Of a stretch of 64,000 bases of DNA, positions 32,725 through 42,271 are shown in pieces. The translations under genes were made by a program, and so were the position numbers. Origin of the DNA: Betaproteobacteria bacterium (GTDB lineage Bacteria; Bdellovibrionota_B; Oligoflexia; Silvanigrellales; Silvanigrellaceae); contig VGHE01000012.1 in the NCBI GenBank assembly GCA_016868315.1, positions 1 to 64,000 on the forward strand, in the 5' to 3' direction. Numbering within the stretch: the stretch's first letter is position 1; each line of letters starts with the position of its first letter. The notes below the pieces were generated by a model. The model had not been told where the DNA came from. It saw nothing but the letters and a program-made list of their open reading frames with translations, and made no database searches.

Positions 32725-34827
32725 TCACTTTGGTGGTTTGATTTCTCCGTTGAATAGCTTCTGGACGGCCTGGTGGAATTGACTCACAGTAATGGCCTCT
32801 CGAAACAAAATGGCTGGTTTTCCATTGAAGTCGGAGCCCGCCGGATAGATGCCTACGGCCGGAAGTCCGGCGAGATCCCAGCGCTGTGTGAGTTCTTCAG
32901 AGGCTGGGTTTGACTCTGTGAAATCGATTTTTAAGGCAATGAAGTGTTGGTTGAGGAGCGCCTCGACTCCAGACTCACTCCAAACCTCAGCATCCATTTT
33001 CAAACATGCCACACACCATTGTGCCCATGCATCGACAAGCAGTCCCTTCCTCTCAAGCTTTGCTGCTTGCACGGCTTTGTTCCAGTCTTTGTACCATTGC
33101 GCACTGTCATTTTGCATTGAACCCGCCGGCGGCACCTCGACCGGATCACCAATGCGATCGATTGATGGCCAGCTGGGTAAAGACATGGGTACGAATCCTT
33201 TGACCAGCGACAGGGTCATCCACAATGCGAGGATGGTGAGTCCAATCTGAGTGCCCAAGAGCTTGAGGGGATGCTGAATCGAGCGGTTCTGCCAGACAAG
33301 AAAGATGATGGTCAGCACTGAAATTGTGACAACTCCAGTGAGGTTCGGCTGTGCATAAAGGATTGAAAAGAGTGGAATGGTGCCAAGGAAGATCTTCAAG
33401 TAATAGAGCGACAGTGAAAACATCAGGGCAGCAAATACGTTTTTGACGAGGTCAATGAGCTTACCTGCGCGAGGCAGTTTTTTGAAATGCTGTGAAAGCA
33501 TTCCAAGCACAAGATAAGGTGCCCCAAAACCAGCAGCGAAAACGCTCATAAGAGTGAAACCGTAAACGGGATCTTTGGTTTGCCCGACAAGCACAAGCAG
33601 CAAGCTCAGCACAGGACCTGTGCAGGGCGCAGCAACGAGACCTGAGACAGCACCCATGGTCAGCAGAGCCAAAGTCGGTGAGCGCCGTGACAATGGAATT
33701 TTGTTGCCCAGACTCTGCAGCCGCGAAAGATCGATTGATCCGAGCATCGACAGGCCGAGCAAGAACATCAAGACCGCGAGTCCAAAATTGAAACTTCGAC
33801 TCTGCAGGATTCCGCCAAACAGAGAGCCTGTCATGCCAGCAATAACACCCATACTCGCATAAGCGAGTATGACACCCAGGACATAGACGAGAGCTGGAAC
33901 AAACGACTGCACAGGGGTGGAGTCGTCATCGCTCCTTTTGGTTTGTGAAAGCACGTTGAGCGTGATGGGAATCATTGGATAGACACAAGGTGTGAGGTTC
34001 ATCAGCAAGCCTGCGAGGAAAAGCGCAGGAAAAAGAAACCAACTTCTTTGTCCGAGTGTGCGCTGAACCTGAGCGGTGATGCTGTCGGTGAGTGACACTT
34101 CCACTGCAGGTGCAGGTGGAATTGCGGGCGTTGGTGTGGGTGTAGCTGTGAGAGTAGGCGCTGCCGTTGGTGTGGGTGTAGCTGTGAGAGTAGGCGCTGC
34201 CGTTGGTGTGGGTGCCAGAGAGCTTGCGGACGATGAGCCAACCAGACCCGGAAGTGTGCCTTTTGGTTCTGGACGTGACACCTCTCCTTTTCTTGCATTC
34301 ACAAGAAAATATGTGGGCAAAAGACAAGTATTGACCGAGCAGGCCTCAAATCGAATGCGTAGCACCCCAGTTTCATCCATGGGTAGGTCAGACGTCGCAA
34401 TAAACCGTGTTCCCTTGTCGAAGATTGCACGCGGTTCATTGTAAAAAGGATCTTGTACGACCTTCGCTTGGGGATCGGCACTGGTTTGCAGAGCTATGGG
34501 AGCATTCAGTGTTGCGGTGCTCTTGTATTCGAACCGCAGACCCTTTTCGTAGATTTTGAAGCCGCCTCGGGTGTCGAGCTCGAGCACAGCGCTTGTTCCT
34601 GTGCCCTGATTTGACAGACCAACAAGTCTGAATTGAACCACATTCGCAGGGTCAATTTTGTTCAGCTCCTTGAGTGGTGCGCTGAAAGGGTCGTCGAGAG
34701 CCACGGCACTTTGGTGCGGAAAGCACAACGAGGCGATGCAGACAACCACACCTACAGCGAGTAGGCTTCGGCGCAAAAGACGGGTTGGCAATTTCAGCAA
34801 TGCCAGAGTATCACCATTGTTGAGCAT
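32725..34827 (-). CDS. dsbD: Thiol:disulfide interchange protein DsbD
   Basis: 700 residues. A signal peptide precedes the periplasmic alpha domain with its Cys pair (FEACSVNTCLLPT, about 163-170), then a Pro/Thr-rich linker, an eight-helix membrane domain with the two redox Cys (LTPCVYPM about 281; AAPCTGPVLS about 400) and a C-terminal thioredoxin domain with WCVACLKMD (about 600). All six catalytic cysteines are present. DsbD carries electrons from cytoplasmic thioredoxin to periplasmic partners, including the cytochrome c maturation system encoded nearby. Its start is only 29 bp from the divergent phosphoglycerate mutase gene. Confidence 0.95.
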   Translation of the reverse strand: MLNNGDTLALLKLPTRLLRRSLLAVGVVVCIASLCFPHQSAVALDDPFSAPLKELNKIDPANVVQFRLVGLSNQGTGTSAVLELDTRGGFKIYEKGLRFEYKSTATLNAPIALQTSADPQAKVVQDPFYNEPRAIFDKGTRFIATSDLPMDETGVLRIRFEACSVNTCLLPTYFLVNARKGEVSRPEPKGTLPGLVGSSSASSLAPTPTAAPTLTATPTPTAAPTLTATPTPTPAIPPAPAVEVSLTDSITAQVQRTLGQRSWFLFPALFLAGLLMNLTPCVYPMIPITLNVLSQTKRSDDDSTPVQSFVPALVYVLGVILAYASMGVIAGMTGSLFGGILQSRSFNFGLAVLMFLLGLSMLGSIDLSRLQSLGNKIPLSRRSPTLALLTMGAVSGLVAAPCTGPVLSLLLVLVGQTKDPVYGFTLMSVFAAGFGAPYLVLGMLSQHFKKLPRAGKLIDLVKNVFAALMFSLSLYYLKIFLGTIPLFSILYAQPNLTGVVTISVLTIIFLVWQNRSIQHPLKLLGTQIGLTILALWMTLSLVKGFVPMSLPSWPSIDRIGDPVEVPPAGSMQNDSAQWYKDWNKAVQAAKLERKGLLVDAWAQWCVACLKMDAEVWSESGVEALLNQHFIALKIDFTESNPASEELTQRWDLAGLPAVGIYPAGSDFNGKPAILFREAITVSQFHQAVQKLFNGEIKPPK
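34130..34214 (-). repeat. 36-bp tandem repeat (two full copies plus 13 bp) in dsbD linker
   Basis: 34130-34165 and 34166-34201 are identical, with a third partial copy to 34214. They encode the 12-residue unit PTPTAAPTLTAT between the alpha domain and the membrane domain. Unit size is a multiple of three, so copy-number change keeps the frame. Confidence 0.85.
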
Positions 34828-34856
34828 TTGAGTCCCGAATTAAGAGAGAAGAAATT

Positions 34857-37595
34857 ATGGCTGTTGATACACCATCTGCCCTGTCGAAATCTATCATGAA
34901 CACCCGCGTCGATCACAAAGTCCTGGTCGTCGTTCTCGACGGTGTGGGTTGGAAAGACACTCAGGATCACGTGACCCTGCAGCTGGCACATCAGGCTGGT
35001 TTGCTTCCTTCGGCAGCATTTGTTGGGGGCAATGCCGTTGCTGCTGCTTACACGCCCCATCTTTCGAGTCTGATGCAGAGATCCCTGAGCCGCACACTTC
35101 TTGCCCACGGTCCGAGCGTGGGTTTGCCCTCGGAAGATGACATGGGGAACAGCGAGGTCGGACACAACGCACTCGGTGCTGGCCGGGTTTTCGCGCAAGG
35201 TGCAAAACTTGTGGGCGAAGCGATTGCAAGCGGTCGTCTTTTTGAAGGCGAGGGCTGGAAAAAGGTCGCACACCGCTCTGAGCTGCACTCGGGAAAAAAC
35301 TCACTACACCTGTGCGGACTCTTTTCCGATGGCAATGTTCACAGTCATATCGATCATCTGTTCGCGCTTCTGACTGCCGCTAAAAAAGAAGGTGTGCGCA
35401 AAGTGCGTTTGCATCTTCTGCTTGACGGACGTGATGTTGGTCCCGACACGGCAGAGCTCTACGCTCAAAAGCTCAGCGCTTTCCTTCGAACCGTGGTGGA
35501 TAAAGATTTCGACTGCTGTGTTGCGAGTGGCGGTGGGCGCATGTTTGTGACCATGGATCGCTACGAGAGTGACTGGTCAATTGTCGAGCGCGGATACAAC
35601 GCTCACGTCTTGGGAGAGGGACGTGCTTTCAAGTCACTCGAGGAGGCTTTGCAAACCTTCCGTTCAGAGGGTCTGAAGACCGACCAGAATTTGCCTCCGT
35701 TTGTTGTTGCGAAAGATGGTCAACCGGTTGGAACTGTGGGCGACGGCGATAGTTTCGTGTTTTTCAATTTCCGGGGTGACCGTGCCATTCAGATCTCTCG
35801 CGCACTCACCGAACAAAACTTTAAGCCATTTGTGCGCAAGAGGTTTCCGCAGGTGGTTTATGCCGGAATGATGCAATACGACGGCGATTTGAAACTACCA
35901 GAAATTTATCTTGTTGAGCCGCCACTCATCGACAGAACCATGGGTGAGTTGTTGAGTGTAACGGGTGTCAAGCAATTTGCGTGCAGCGAGACTCAAAAAT
36001 ACGGGCATGTGACCTATTTCTGGAATGGCAATCGCAGTGGGAAGTTCAATGAGAGTCTTGAGAATTACGTTGAGATTCCATCTGATCTGCAGCCCTTTGC
36101 TGAGCGTCCTTGGATGAAATCTGCAGAAATCGCCGATCGAACCATTCTTGAAATGCAAAAAAGTAGCTTCAGGGTTGGGCGTATAAATTTTGCGAATGGC
36201 GATATGGTTGGGCACACAGGAGATTTTGCAGCCACACTTGTCTCGGTGGCCGCAGTTGATTTGGCGTTGGGTCGAATTCTTCAGTGCGCGATTGAAACCA
36301 ACACGGTTGTAATTGTCACGGCAGACCACGGCAACGCCGACGAAATGTTTGAGCTCGACAAGAAGTCAGGAAAAATACAATACGATACACGCGGTGTACC
36401 TCGCGCAAAAACGAGTCATACACTCTCTCCTGTACCGTTCTGTATTTTCAATGCTGAAGTTCTTCAGCGCGAAATTCACTTACGCAATGATCTTCCAAAG
36501 GCTGGCTTGGCCAACGTGGCCGCAACAGTGCTTGAGCTTGCCGGATTCCAGCCACCTTCAGCGTATGAACCGAGCTTGATTGTTCTCGGGCAGGAGAAAG
36601 GTTCGGGCGATTCCAAGTCCAGATTGACAGACACTGCTGCTGTAACCATGTCTCTTCATTCTGGCTATCATCCGAAGCTTGTTAAGAGGGCAGAGCTCGC
36701 ATCGCACCGGGAGTTTTTTAGTCTTGGCTTGAAGTCGGTGATGTTTGCAAAGACCGTAGCTGCTTTGCGCGCGCAAGACGGTTGCCCATGGGACAAAGAG
36801 CAAAACATCGAATCCCTGCGACCCTACCTCGTGGAAGAGGCTTATGAAGCGATTGAGGCTGCTGCACAATACGCAAAGGCAGGCGATTTGGAGACTGCGA
36901 AAGCTTATTGCGGTGAGCTGGGAGATGTTCTCTTGCAGGTTTTCCTCAACGCACAGATTGCCTCTGAGCAAAAGCATTTTACTGTGGCCTCAGTTTTTGA
37001 TGACATCTGTGAAAAGATGATTCGCCGTCATCCGCACGTTTTCGCAACATCGGAAAATGTAAAAACCTCTGCCGATGTGATGCGGCAATGGGATGCGATC
37101 AAGGCGCAAGAGAGCAACGCACAAGCGCTGAATCAGCCTAAATCCCTGTTGCATAAGACCCGCAAGAAGTCGGCGCAACCGACATTGGCTTGGACATCGG
37201 CCGTTTCAAAGGCCTCGTGGAAACTTGGATTCGCATGGAAGACTCTCGAGCAAACGTTCGCAGATCTCTCTTCAGAAATTGAAGAGCTAAGGCGCGAGGT
37301 TTTTGTCGATGCACCCGAGCGCAGTCGGGTTGCCGATGAAGTCGGAGATGTTGTTCTTGCGTTGGCAAATGTTGTTGTCTTTCTCAATGAGATGAAATTT
37401 TCTGGCGCTGAACCTTCGCTGGACTTGGATCTGTCGGCCCGCGCGAGCGTGGAGAAATTTCTTTCGCGATTTGAAGGAATGGAAAACATCCTGCGTGAAC
37501 GTGGAGTCGATGTGACAGAAGACTATGCCAAAGGTCTCTCACTTGAGGTTTGGGATGAGTTGTGGCGGGAAGCCAAGCGAAGAAAATACAGTTGA
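34857..37595 (+). CDS. Fusion of cofactor-independent phosphoglycerate mutase (GpmI) and MazG
   Basis: 912 residues. Residues 1 to about 580 are GpmI with its metal and catalytic motifs: LDGVGW, DDMGNSEVGHNALGAGR (about 94), FSDGNVHSHIDHL (about 157), HLLLDGRDVGP, TADHGNADEMF (about 488) and KTSHTLSPVPF. From about 620 a full-length MazG follows: LRAQDGCPWDKEQ, EEAYEAIEAAA, CGELGDVLLQV, RRHPHVF, and the second half EEIEELRRE with ADEVGDVVLALANVV. GpmI interconverts 3- and 2-phosphoglycerate; MazG hydrolyses NTPs to NMP and pyrophosphate. No ribosome binding site precedes internal ATG codons at the junction (e.g. 36648), so a true fusion is likely. Start at 34857 follows AGAGAAGAAA. Confidence 0.92.
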   Translation: MAVDTPSALSKSIMNTRVDHKVLVVVLDGVGWKDTQDHVTLQLAHQAGLLPSAAFVGGNAVAAAYTPHLSSLMQRSLSRTLLAHGPSVGLPSEDDMGNSEVGHNALGAGRVFAQGAKLVGEAIASGRLFEGEGWKKVAHRSELHSGKNSLHLCGLFSDGNVHSHIDHLFALLTAAKKEGVRKVRLHLLLDGRDVGPDTAELYAQKLSAFLRTVVDKDFDCCVASGGGRMFVTMDRYESDWSIVERGYNAHVLGEGRAFKSLEEALQTFRSEGLKTDQNLPPFVVAKDGQPVGTVGDGDSFVFFNFRGDRAIQISRALTEQNFKPFVRKRFPQVVYAGMMQYDGDLKLPEIYLVEPPLIDRTMGELLSVTGVKQFACSETQKYGHVTYFWNGNRSGKFNESLENYVEIPSDLQPFAERPWMKSAEIADRTILEMQKSSFRVGRINFANGDMVGHTGDFAATLVSVAAVDLALGRILQCAIETNTVVIVTADHGNADEMFELDKKSGKIQYDTRGVPRAKTSHTLSPVPFCIFNAEVLQREIHLRNDLPKAGLANVAATVLELAGFQPPSAYEPSLIVLGQEKGSGDSKSRLTDTAAVTMSLHSGYHPKLVKRAELASHREFFSLGLKSVMFAKTVAALRAQDGCPWDKEQNIESLRPYLVEEAYEAIEAAAQYAKAGDLETAKAYCGELGDVLLQVFLNAQIASEQKHFTVASVFDDICEKMIRRHPHVFATSENVKTSADVMRQWDAIKAQESNAQALNQPKSLLHKTRKKSAQPTLAWTSAVSKASWKLGFAWKTLEQTFADLSSEIEELRREVFVDAPERSRVADEVGDVVLALANVVVFLNEMKFSGAEPSLDLDLSARASVEKFLSRFEGMENILRERGVDVTEDYAKGLSLEVWDELWREAKRRKYS

Positions 37596-37695
37596 GAGGT
37601 TCAAAGAACAGCTTGCAAGAGGGGCTGCTTCGGGGCATCCTATTTCGATGCCGTAGGCACATTTTGTTCAAGCTCTGCACACTCAAGAGGCATAT

Positions 37696-38724
37696 ATGGT
37701 TTTGAAGAAGCTCTTTGGCAAACGTGACGCAGAAACAGCCCCAGGCGCTGTTCCGGCGGTCGAAAAAAATACACCCAAGGCGGGAGCCACAGCAGCACCC
37801 GAAGTTTCTCCCGAAGAGAGTGCCACAGGCGACGCGTCGGAGCCCAAAGCTGCTCTTTTTCTCGAGCAGGCTATGGTTGAGAACGCCCGTCAGGATACTC
37901 AAGACAGCCGTCGGAAGGTCTATCAGGAGCTTCTGTTCTCTGAACTTCTGCTTGCCTTGTCTGAACCCGAGGCTGGCGCAGCAGCAGAGCAGTCTGCTGA
38001 AAATGGTCAGAATATGAGCGTCGCAATTCTCCAGAATTCTGCGGGCACACCCTTTGCAGCTGCGTTCACAAGCGGTGCTGCCGCGCGTCGCTGGCGCCCC
38101 GACGGTGGACAGTACGTGTCCGTGCGTGGCCAAGACATTTTCAAACTTCTCGAACCCAGCCCGGCTGAAGTCATTGTGGTGAACCCGGGCAGTGCGCCGT
38201 TTATTTTGCTCTCCAAAGTGGAGTATCGCCAATTGGCCATGGGTATTGTGCCGCAAACTCAGCAAAGTCCGGTTCAGGTTGCGAGCGGTGCCGGTGAGGC
38301 GCAGGGCGCGGGCGACGGTCAGATGCAAGTGGCCTTCCCGCCAGACGTGTTCAACGATGAGCAAAAGGCTCGCGCGAAGAGTATGCTTAGTTCTAATGCA
38401 AAAGTTGAGGCTGCGGTGCTCGGAGCCATTCTTCCACCCAATGCGGGCGAGTCCGGCTGGATCCGAACCATCTTCCTCCGCGTTTCTGGCCTCGAAGAGA
38501 GCCCAGAAGCCATGCAGTCCTTTTGTGGTGCTGTAAAAGATAGCATTGTGGCGGGTCAGGATGAGCTTTTTGGTGCCGTTCCGTTCGAAGTGGGCGTTAT
38601 GCCTGACCCCAATTTCTGGCAGGCAATGCATCAAAACGGAATCATTCTCTTTGACAAGAATCCCCCTCCTATGTCACAGCCTGAAGCGAAAGAGGGCGTT
38701 GTGGACGCCCATCTTGAGGCGTGA
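37696..38724 (+). CDS. SseB-family protein
   Basis: 342 residues. After a low-complexity Ala/Pro/Glu N terminus, the segment VYQELLFSELLLAL through FAAAFTSGAAARRW and VIVVNPGSAPFILL fits the SseB N-terminal domain, and a second domain (PPDVFNDEQKARAKSMLS to PFEVGVMPD) fits the SseB C-terminal domain. E. coli SseB is linked to serine sensitivity; the biochemical role of the family is not established. It lies 100 bp after the GpmI-MazG gene. Confidence 0.65.
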   Translation: MVLKKLFGKRDAETAPGAVPAVEKNTPKAGATAAPEVSPEESATGDASEPKAALFLEQAMVENARQDTQDSRRKVYQELLFSELLLALSEPEAGAAAEQSAENGQNMSVAILQNSAGTPFAAAFTSGAAARRWRPDGGQYVSVRGQDIFKLLEPSPAEVIVVNPGSAPFILLSKVEYRQLAMGIVPQTQQSPVQVASGAGEAQGAGDGQMQVAFPPDVFNDEQKARAKSMLSSNAKVEAAVLGAILPPNAGESGWIRTIFLRVSGLEESPEAMQSFCGAVKDSIVAGQDELFGAVPFEVGVMPDPNFWQAMHQNGIILFDKNPPPMSQPEAKEGVVDAHLEA

Positions 38725-38793
38725 CCTCCGGCTGAAATCGCTTTGTGATATAGCTGGCTCTCTTTGCGCCCCTCTTCGTTTGGAGTCCTTCTG

Positions 38794-39345
38794 ATGGCAG
38801 ATGTTCGTAAAGGAAAAGCTAGTCCGGTTCAGAAGCCACGTGCGCGTGTTGCTGCTGCCGTCGCTAAGCCTGTTTCCTCAATTGCCGAACTCAAACGCCT
38901 GCTTGTCGAAACCCAAGACCAGCTGAGTCTGATTCATGGAGTTCTCGAGGAATTGTGCGAGCGCCAGGAAGCTCTCTCTGCCTGGCAGATGGAATTTTCC
39001 AAGCGCCTTGTTACCCTCCAGGAAGCGCAGTGGCGCTCTCTCGAAGATCTTGCTGGAGTCGACATGGGGAATCCCGTCGAGAAGGCCTTCGGAGTTCAGT
39101 TCGAAAACTCCGATCCAGCGCAGCTCGAAGATCAACTCGATGATGCTCAGAAGCTCATGGAGCAGGTTAATTCAGATGCCATGTCGAAGCGGGCTGTGCG
39201 TTTGCGTAAACGTAAAGGCGCATCGCGTATGGAATCTGTCTCGGAAGACGACATTCTTTCGGGTCAATCGGCTGTCGAATCTCTACGCGAGGACACCTCT
39301 CCTGAGAGTGTTTTCGTTATTCCTGAAAAGGTCGATGTGCACTGA
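38794..39345 (+). CDS. Predicted coiled-coil protein, unknown function
   Basis: 183 residues without signal peptide. The middle (IAELKRLLVETQDQLSLIHGVLEEL to KRLVTLQEAQWRSLEDLAG) is strongly predicted coiled coil; the N terminus is basic and the C terminus has a Lys/Arg cluster (KRAVRLRKRKG) then an acidic tail. ATG 38794 follows GGAG; the frame is open ten codons upstream. No family recognised. It sits between the SseB-like gene and kdsD. Confidence 0.6.
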   Translation: MADVRKGKASPVQKPRARVAAAVAKPVSSIAELKRLLVETQDQLSLIHGVLEELCERQEALSAWQMEFSKRLVTLQEAQWRSLEDLAGVDMGNPVEKAFGVQFENSDPAQLEDQLDDAQKLMEQVNSDAMSKRAVRLRKRKGASRMESVSEDDILSGQSAVESLREDTSPESVFVIPEKVDVH

Positions 39346-39401
39346 GTCTGAAATGCAACTTTCGTTTCCCACCTTAAAATTAACACCAAGGGAGGAATGT
39401 G

Positions 39402-40451
39402 ATGGAGCGTGATATTCTCTCCAGCGCCTCCGAACGCGCGCTGCATATGAGCCGCGCAATAGAACAGCTGCACTCTCAGCTACAAACGTCCCCCAAATTT
39501 CAAGAGGCTTTTGTCCACGTTCTCGAACTCCTCTGTCGGTGCCGCATACCTGAGACGGGTGCGCCGCGTATCGACTCCTTTGCACCGCATAAAACTCTGC
39601 ACTTTGTGGCGGTTGGCAAGTCGGGTGGGGTGGCTCAGGTTCTTGTTTCGATGTTGGCGAGCGTGGGAATCAACGCGCGCTTTCTGCACCCGACAGAAGC
39701 TCTGCATGGAGATTTGGGTTCAGTTGTTGGTGGCGACCCGGTGTTGCTTGTGTCCAACAACGGTCGCAGCGCTGAGTTGCTCGCCGTATTACCTCTCCTA
39801 CGCGAGCGCGGATGTGATTTGGTGGCGGTCACGAGCCGTCCCGACTCCCCGTTGGCACAAGGCTGCAGCACTACACTCCAGTTGCCTGTCCAGAGCGAAG
39901 CTTGCCCTTTAAATCAGGCTCCTCTGACAAGCACTGTGACCACGCTTGCACTGGGTCAGTTGCTGGTTGCTGCATCCATGGAGCGGCGTCTTTTTGATTT
40001 GGCTTCGTACGCTCGCAATCACCCCGGCGGAGCAATAGGCAAACGAATTTTTGTTCGGGTCGAAGACCTTATGGTTTGTGGTCAGTTTCTTCCGCGCGTG
40101 CGTGTAGATGCTACTTTCAAAGACGTTATCTCGCGCATGACCGAATGCGCGATGGGTGCACTGCTGGTGGTCGATGATGCCGACTCCATGCATGGCTTCG
40201 TTGCGGAACGAGACCTGCGTGCTGCAATGGAATTGCATGGGCCAAAGGTTTTTGAGTGCACCGTCCATGATTTTATGAATCCCAACCCAATCACACTTGC
40301 TCCAGGGACGCTTGCGGTTGAGGCTCTCCAGCTGATGGAAAATCGCCCACGTCCTTTGAACGCAGTTCCGATTGTTGATGCAAGTGGGAAGGCCGTGGGT
40401 CTGCTGCGACTCCACGACCTCGTTTCTGCAGGAATCACTGCATCGAGTTGA
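39402..40451 (+). CDS. kdsD: Arabinose-5-phosphate isomerase (SIS + two CBS domains)
   Basis: 349 residues of the KpsF/GutQ/KdsD family. SIS domain motifs: FVAVGKSGGVAQ, FLHPTEALHGDLGSV, LLVSNNGRSAELL, SEACPLNQAPLTSTVT and NHPGGAIGKR. Two CBS domains follow, VEDLMVCGQFLP and VHDFMNPNPITLAPG. The enzyme turns ribulose-5-phosphate into arabinose-5-phosphate for KDO synthesis, implying LPS. ATG 39402 lies five bases after GGAGGA. It is convergent with the protease gene, one base apart, without a terminator between them. Confidence 0.92.
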   Translation: MERDILSSASERALHMSRAIEQLHSQLQTSPKFQEAFVHVLELLCRCRIPETGAPRIDSFAPHKTLHFVAVGKSGGVAQVLVSMLASVGINARFLHPTEALHGDLGSVVGGDPVLLVSNNGRSAELLAVLPLLRERGCDLVAVTSRPDSPLAQGCSTTLQLPVQSEACPLNQAPLTSTVTTLALGQLLVAASMERRLFDLASYARNHPGGAIGKRIFVRVEDLMVCGQFLPRVRVDATFKDVISRMTECAMGALLVVDDADSMHGFVAERDLRAAMELHGPKVFECTVHDFMNPNPITLAPGTLAVEALQLMENRPRPLNAVPIVDASGKAVGLLRLHDLVSAGITASS

Positions 40452-40452
40452 G

Positions 40453-41370
40453 TTACATCAACTCATCTCCGTTCTCTCGGAGTTTGCTGCGGATCCAGTC
40501 TTTGTAATGGCGTGCATCGGTGTATGAATTGTCGAGACCGATGCAGGTCTGGAAAATCTCAATTCCTGCAGAAGTGACTCCCACCACAACCCATTTGCCT
40601 TCGGCGGTGCGGGTGTACATTGGGCCTCCCGAATCTCCGGCGCAGGCTCCTTTCATCCAGCCACCGACGTTGAGAGTTTTCGCCTTGGTGTCGATATCTT
40701 GCAGTGGCACGCTCACTTCTCTCAATAGGCCGGTATTGTTATTGCGGCGGCTCAGGGTCACGCCATAGCCAACAAGTGTGACTTGTTGCTTTTCAGTCAG
40801 TTCGAAGTCTTCTGAGGCCACTTCCACCGGCGAGTACGGCTCTGGAATTTCTTCATCGAGTAGAACAATACCAATATCGTTCGGAGCCGCGGCCGGATTG
40901 CCACTGAGTGTCAGCTCAGGGTTCCAATCGGGATGAGGAATGACTTTTTTGGCGCGGATCCAGTTGTTGCTTTTGGCAGCTTTGAGTCCGAACGATGCGA
41001 TGAAATCCTGCACCCGTGGAAACACCAATGTATCGCCTTTGAGTTGCGTCTGAGGATCAAAATCCTGCAGGCAGTGCGCTGCTGTCATGAGTGCTTTGCG
41101 TGAAATAACGGTCGCAGTGCAGAAGGATTTGCCCAAATCAAGAAGGCTCGAGGCTCTTGAACGGAGGTTGCCGAGGTGATCGGAAGTCAGAGCAACTGTC
41201 GAGTATCGACGTGCATCATCGACATCGCTTTGCACAGCGCGACCACCCACAATGTTGAGCCTCGAGTCACGGTGCTCATGTCTTTTCTCTTCGCCACATC
41301 CAACACCAATTGAGGAGATCAGGACTGCCAGAGCGGGAAGAATCACATTCGAATTGTGGCTGTGCCGCAT
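40453..41370 (-). CDS. Trypsin-like serine protease lipoprotein
   Basis: 305 residues, chymotrypsin-fold S1 family. A lipobox (SSIGVGC) ends the signal peptide, then the activation-type sequence NIVGGRAV starts the protease domain, with His in MTAAHCLQ (about 96), Asp in NDIGIVLL (about 163) and Ser in GACAGDSGGPMY (about 245). All three catalytic residues are present, as are paired cysteines. It should be tethered to a membrane facing the periplasm or the exterior. AGGAGG precedes the ATG. Confidence 0.9.
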   Translation of the reverse strand: MRHSHNSNVILPALAVLISSIGVGCGEEKRHEHRDSRLNIVGGRAVQSDVDDARRYSTVALTSDHLGNLRSRASSLLDLGKSFCTATVISRKALMTAAHCLQDFDPQTQLKGDTLVFPRVQDFIASFGLKAAKSNNWIRAKKVIPHPDWNPELTLSGNPAAAPNDIGIVLLDEEIPEPYSPVEVASEDFELTEKQQVTLVGYGVTLSRRNNNTGLLREVSVPLQDIDTKAKTLNVGGWMKGACAGDSGGPMYTRTAEGKWVVVGVTSAGIEIFQTCIGLDNSYTDARHYKDWIRSKLRENGDELM

Positions 41371-41403
41371 TTTCTGTCCTCCTGTTAGGGGTCCAATTGC
41401 ATT

Positions 41404-42195
41404 TCAAAGCGACTCGTAGAATTTGTTCAGAGACTCTCCATTGAGAACGCGGACGTGAATCAGTGAGTCCAGTTGAAGTGATTTTTCGAGATAAACAGAG
41501 GATTGAAAGGCTCTCTTGCGTTGCGAGTTTGGAGAGCATTGTTCCGGAGGAAGAAGTTCGGCAATCGGTTGCACCACCAGCGTGTTGTCGGCTCCAAGAT
41601 GTGTCCGCAGCTGTTTCATCACAAAACATCCGCGCGCAGGAATGACAGGCCAGTTACCGCTCAAAACCAGTTTTTGTCGGATTCCCAAGGTTCCTGGAAG
41701 AAGCACAACTTCCTCCACAGGGGCATAGAGGAATTCATCAGGTGCTGCACTCACCGCCCGTTTGACCACCAAGGGGAGAGGAGCCAGTGACGGCATCCCT
41801 TCAACTTCAATTTTCCAAGTCCCTTCGCGCAGTGTTCCAAAGGTGACGCGCTGAATAAAGGGCACAATGACCTGTGCGCAGGGTTCACCCTTGTAAACGT
41901 AGGATAACGGTCTCAAGCGAATAAGCCTTTTTTCCGCATCAATACTCTTTTCGACCATGCCAGTCTTCATGCAGGCATTTGAAAAGCGCCCTTGGATAAT
42001 GACCTCTGCATTGTCATTGTCGTCGAAGCCTTGCGGAACAAAAACATGTTCCACAGGAGCAGGCTCGAGTGTAACGGTTGGTGCCATGTGAGCCTCGGTT
42101 TGAGCAAATGCAGGAATGAAGAAAACGAGCATTGCAGAGTATGCGGCATCCACAAGAATCCTTGAGATGCAGCTTCGCTTGATGTTGTCTGACAT
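41404..42195 (-). CDS. Secreted protein of unknown function
   Basis: 263 residues. An uncleaved or cleaved signal (ILVDAAYSAMLVFFIPAFAQ) precedes a beta-rich domain with few cysteines (ACMKTG, EPCAQV, RGCFVM, EQCSPN). No family recognised. ATG 42195 is preceded by GAGAGGT; an open frame extends further upstream into the Hsp20 gene but without support. It lies upstream of the protease gene in the same direction (33 bp), so the two may be co-expressed. Confidence 0.6.
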   Translation of the reverse strand: MSDNIKRSCISRILVDAAYSAMLVFFIPAFAQTEAHMAPTVTLEPAPVEHVFVPQGFDDNDNAEVIIQGRFSNACMKTGMVEKSIDAEKRLIRLRPLSYVYKGEPCAQVIVPFIQRVTFGTLREGTWKIEVEGMPSLAPLPLVVKRAVSAAPDEFLYAPVEEVVLLPGTLGIRQKLVLSGNWPVIPARGCFVMKQLRTHLGADNTLVVQPIAELLPPEQCSPNSQRKRAFQSSVYLEKSLQLDSLIHVRVLNGESLNKFYESL

Positions 42196-42271
42196 GTCAT
42201 ACCTCTCGACGGGTGTTGTGGCTTGGGCGTGAAAGTTAAAATCAGGAAAATTTGAATTTTCAGCAGAACAT

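Noticed and set aside
33926-34327. Long alternative frames within the dsbD linker
   Set aside because: They are by-products of the 36-bp tandem repeats and Pro/Thr-rich coding bias; dsbD itself is complete.
36620-36720. Separate start for mazG within the fusion gene
   Set aside because: ATG codons near 36648 lack any Shine-Dalgarno-like sequence and there is no stop in frame; the fused reading is better supported.
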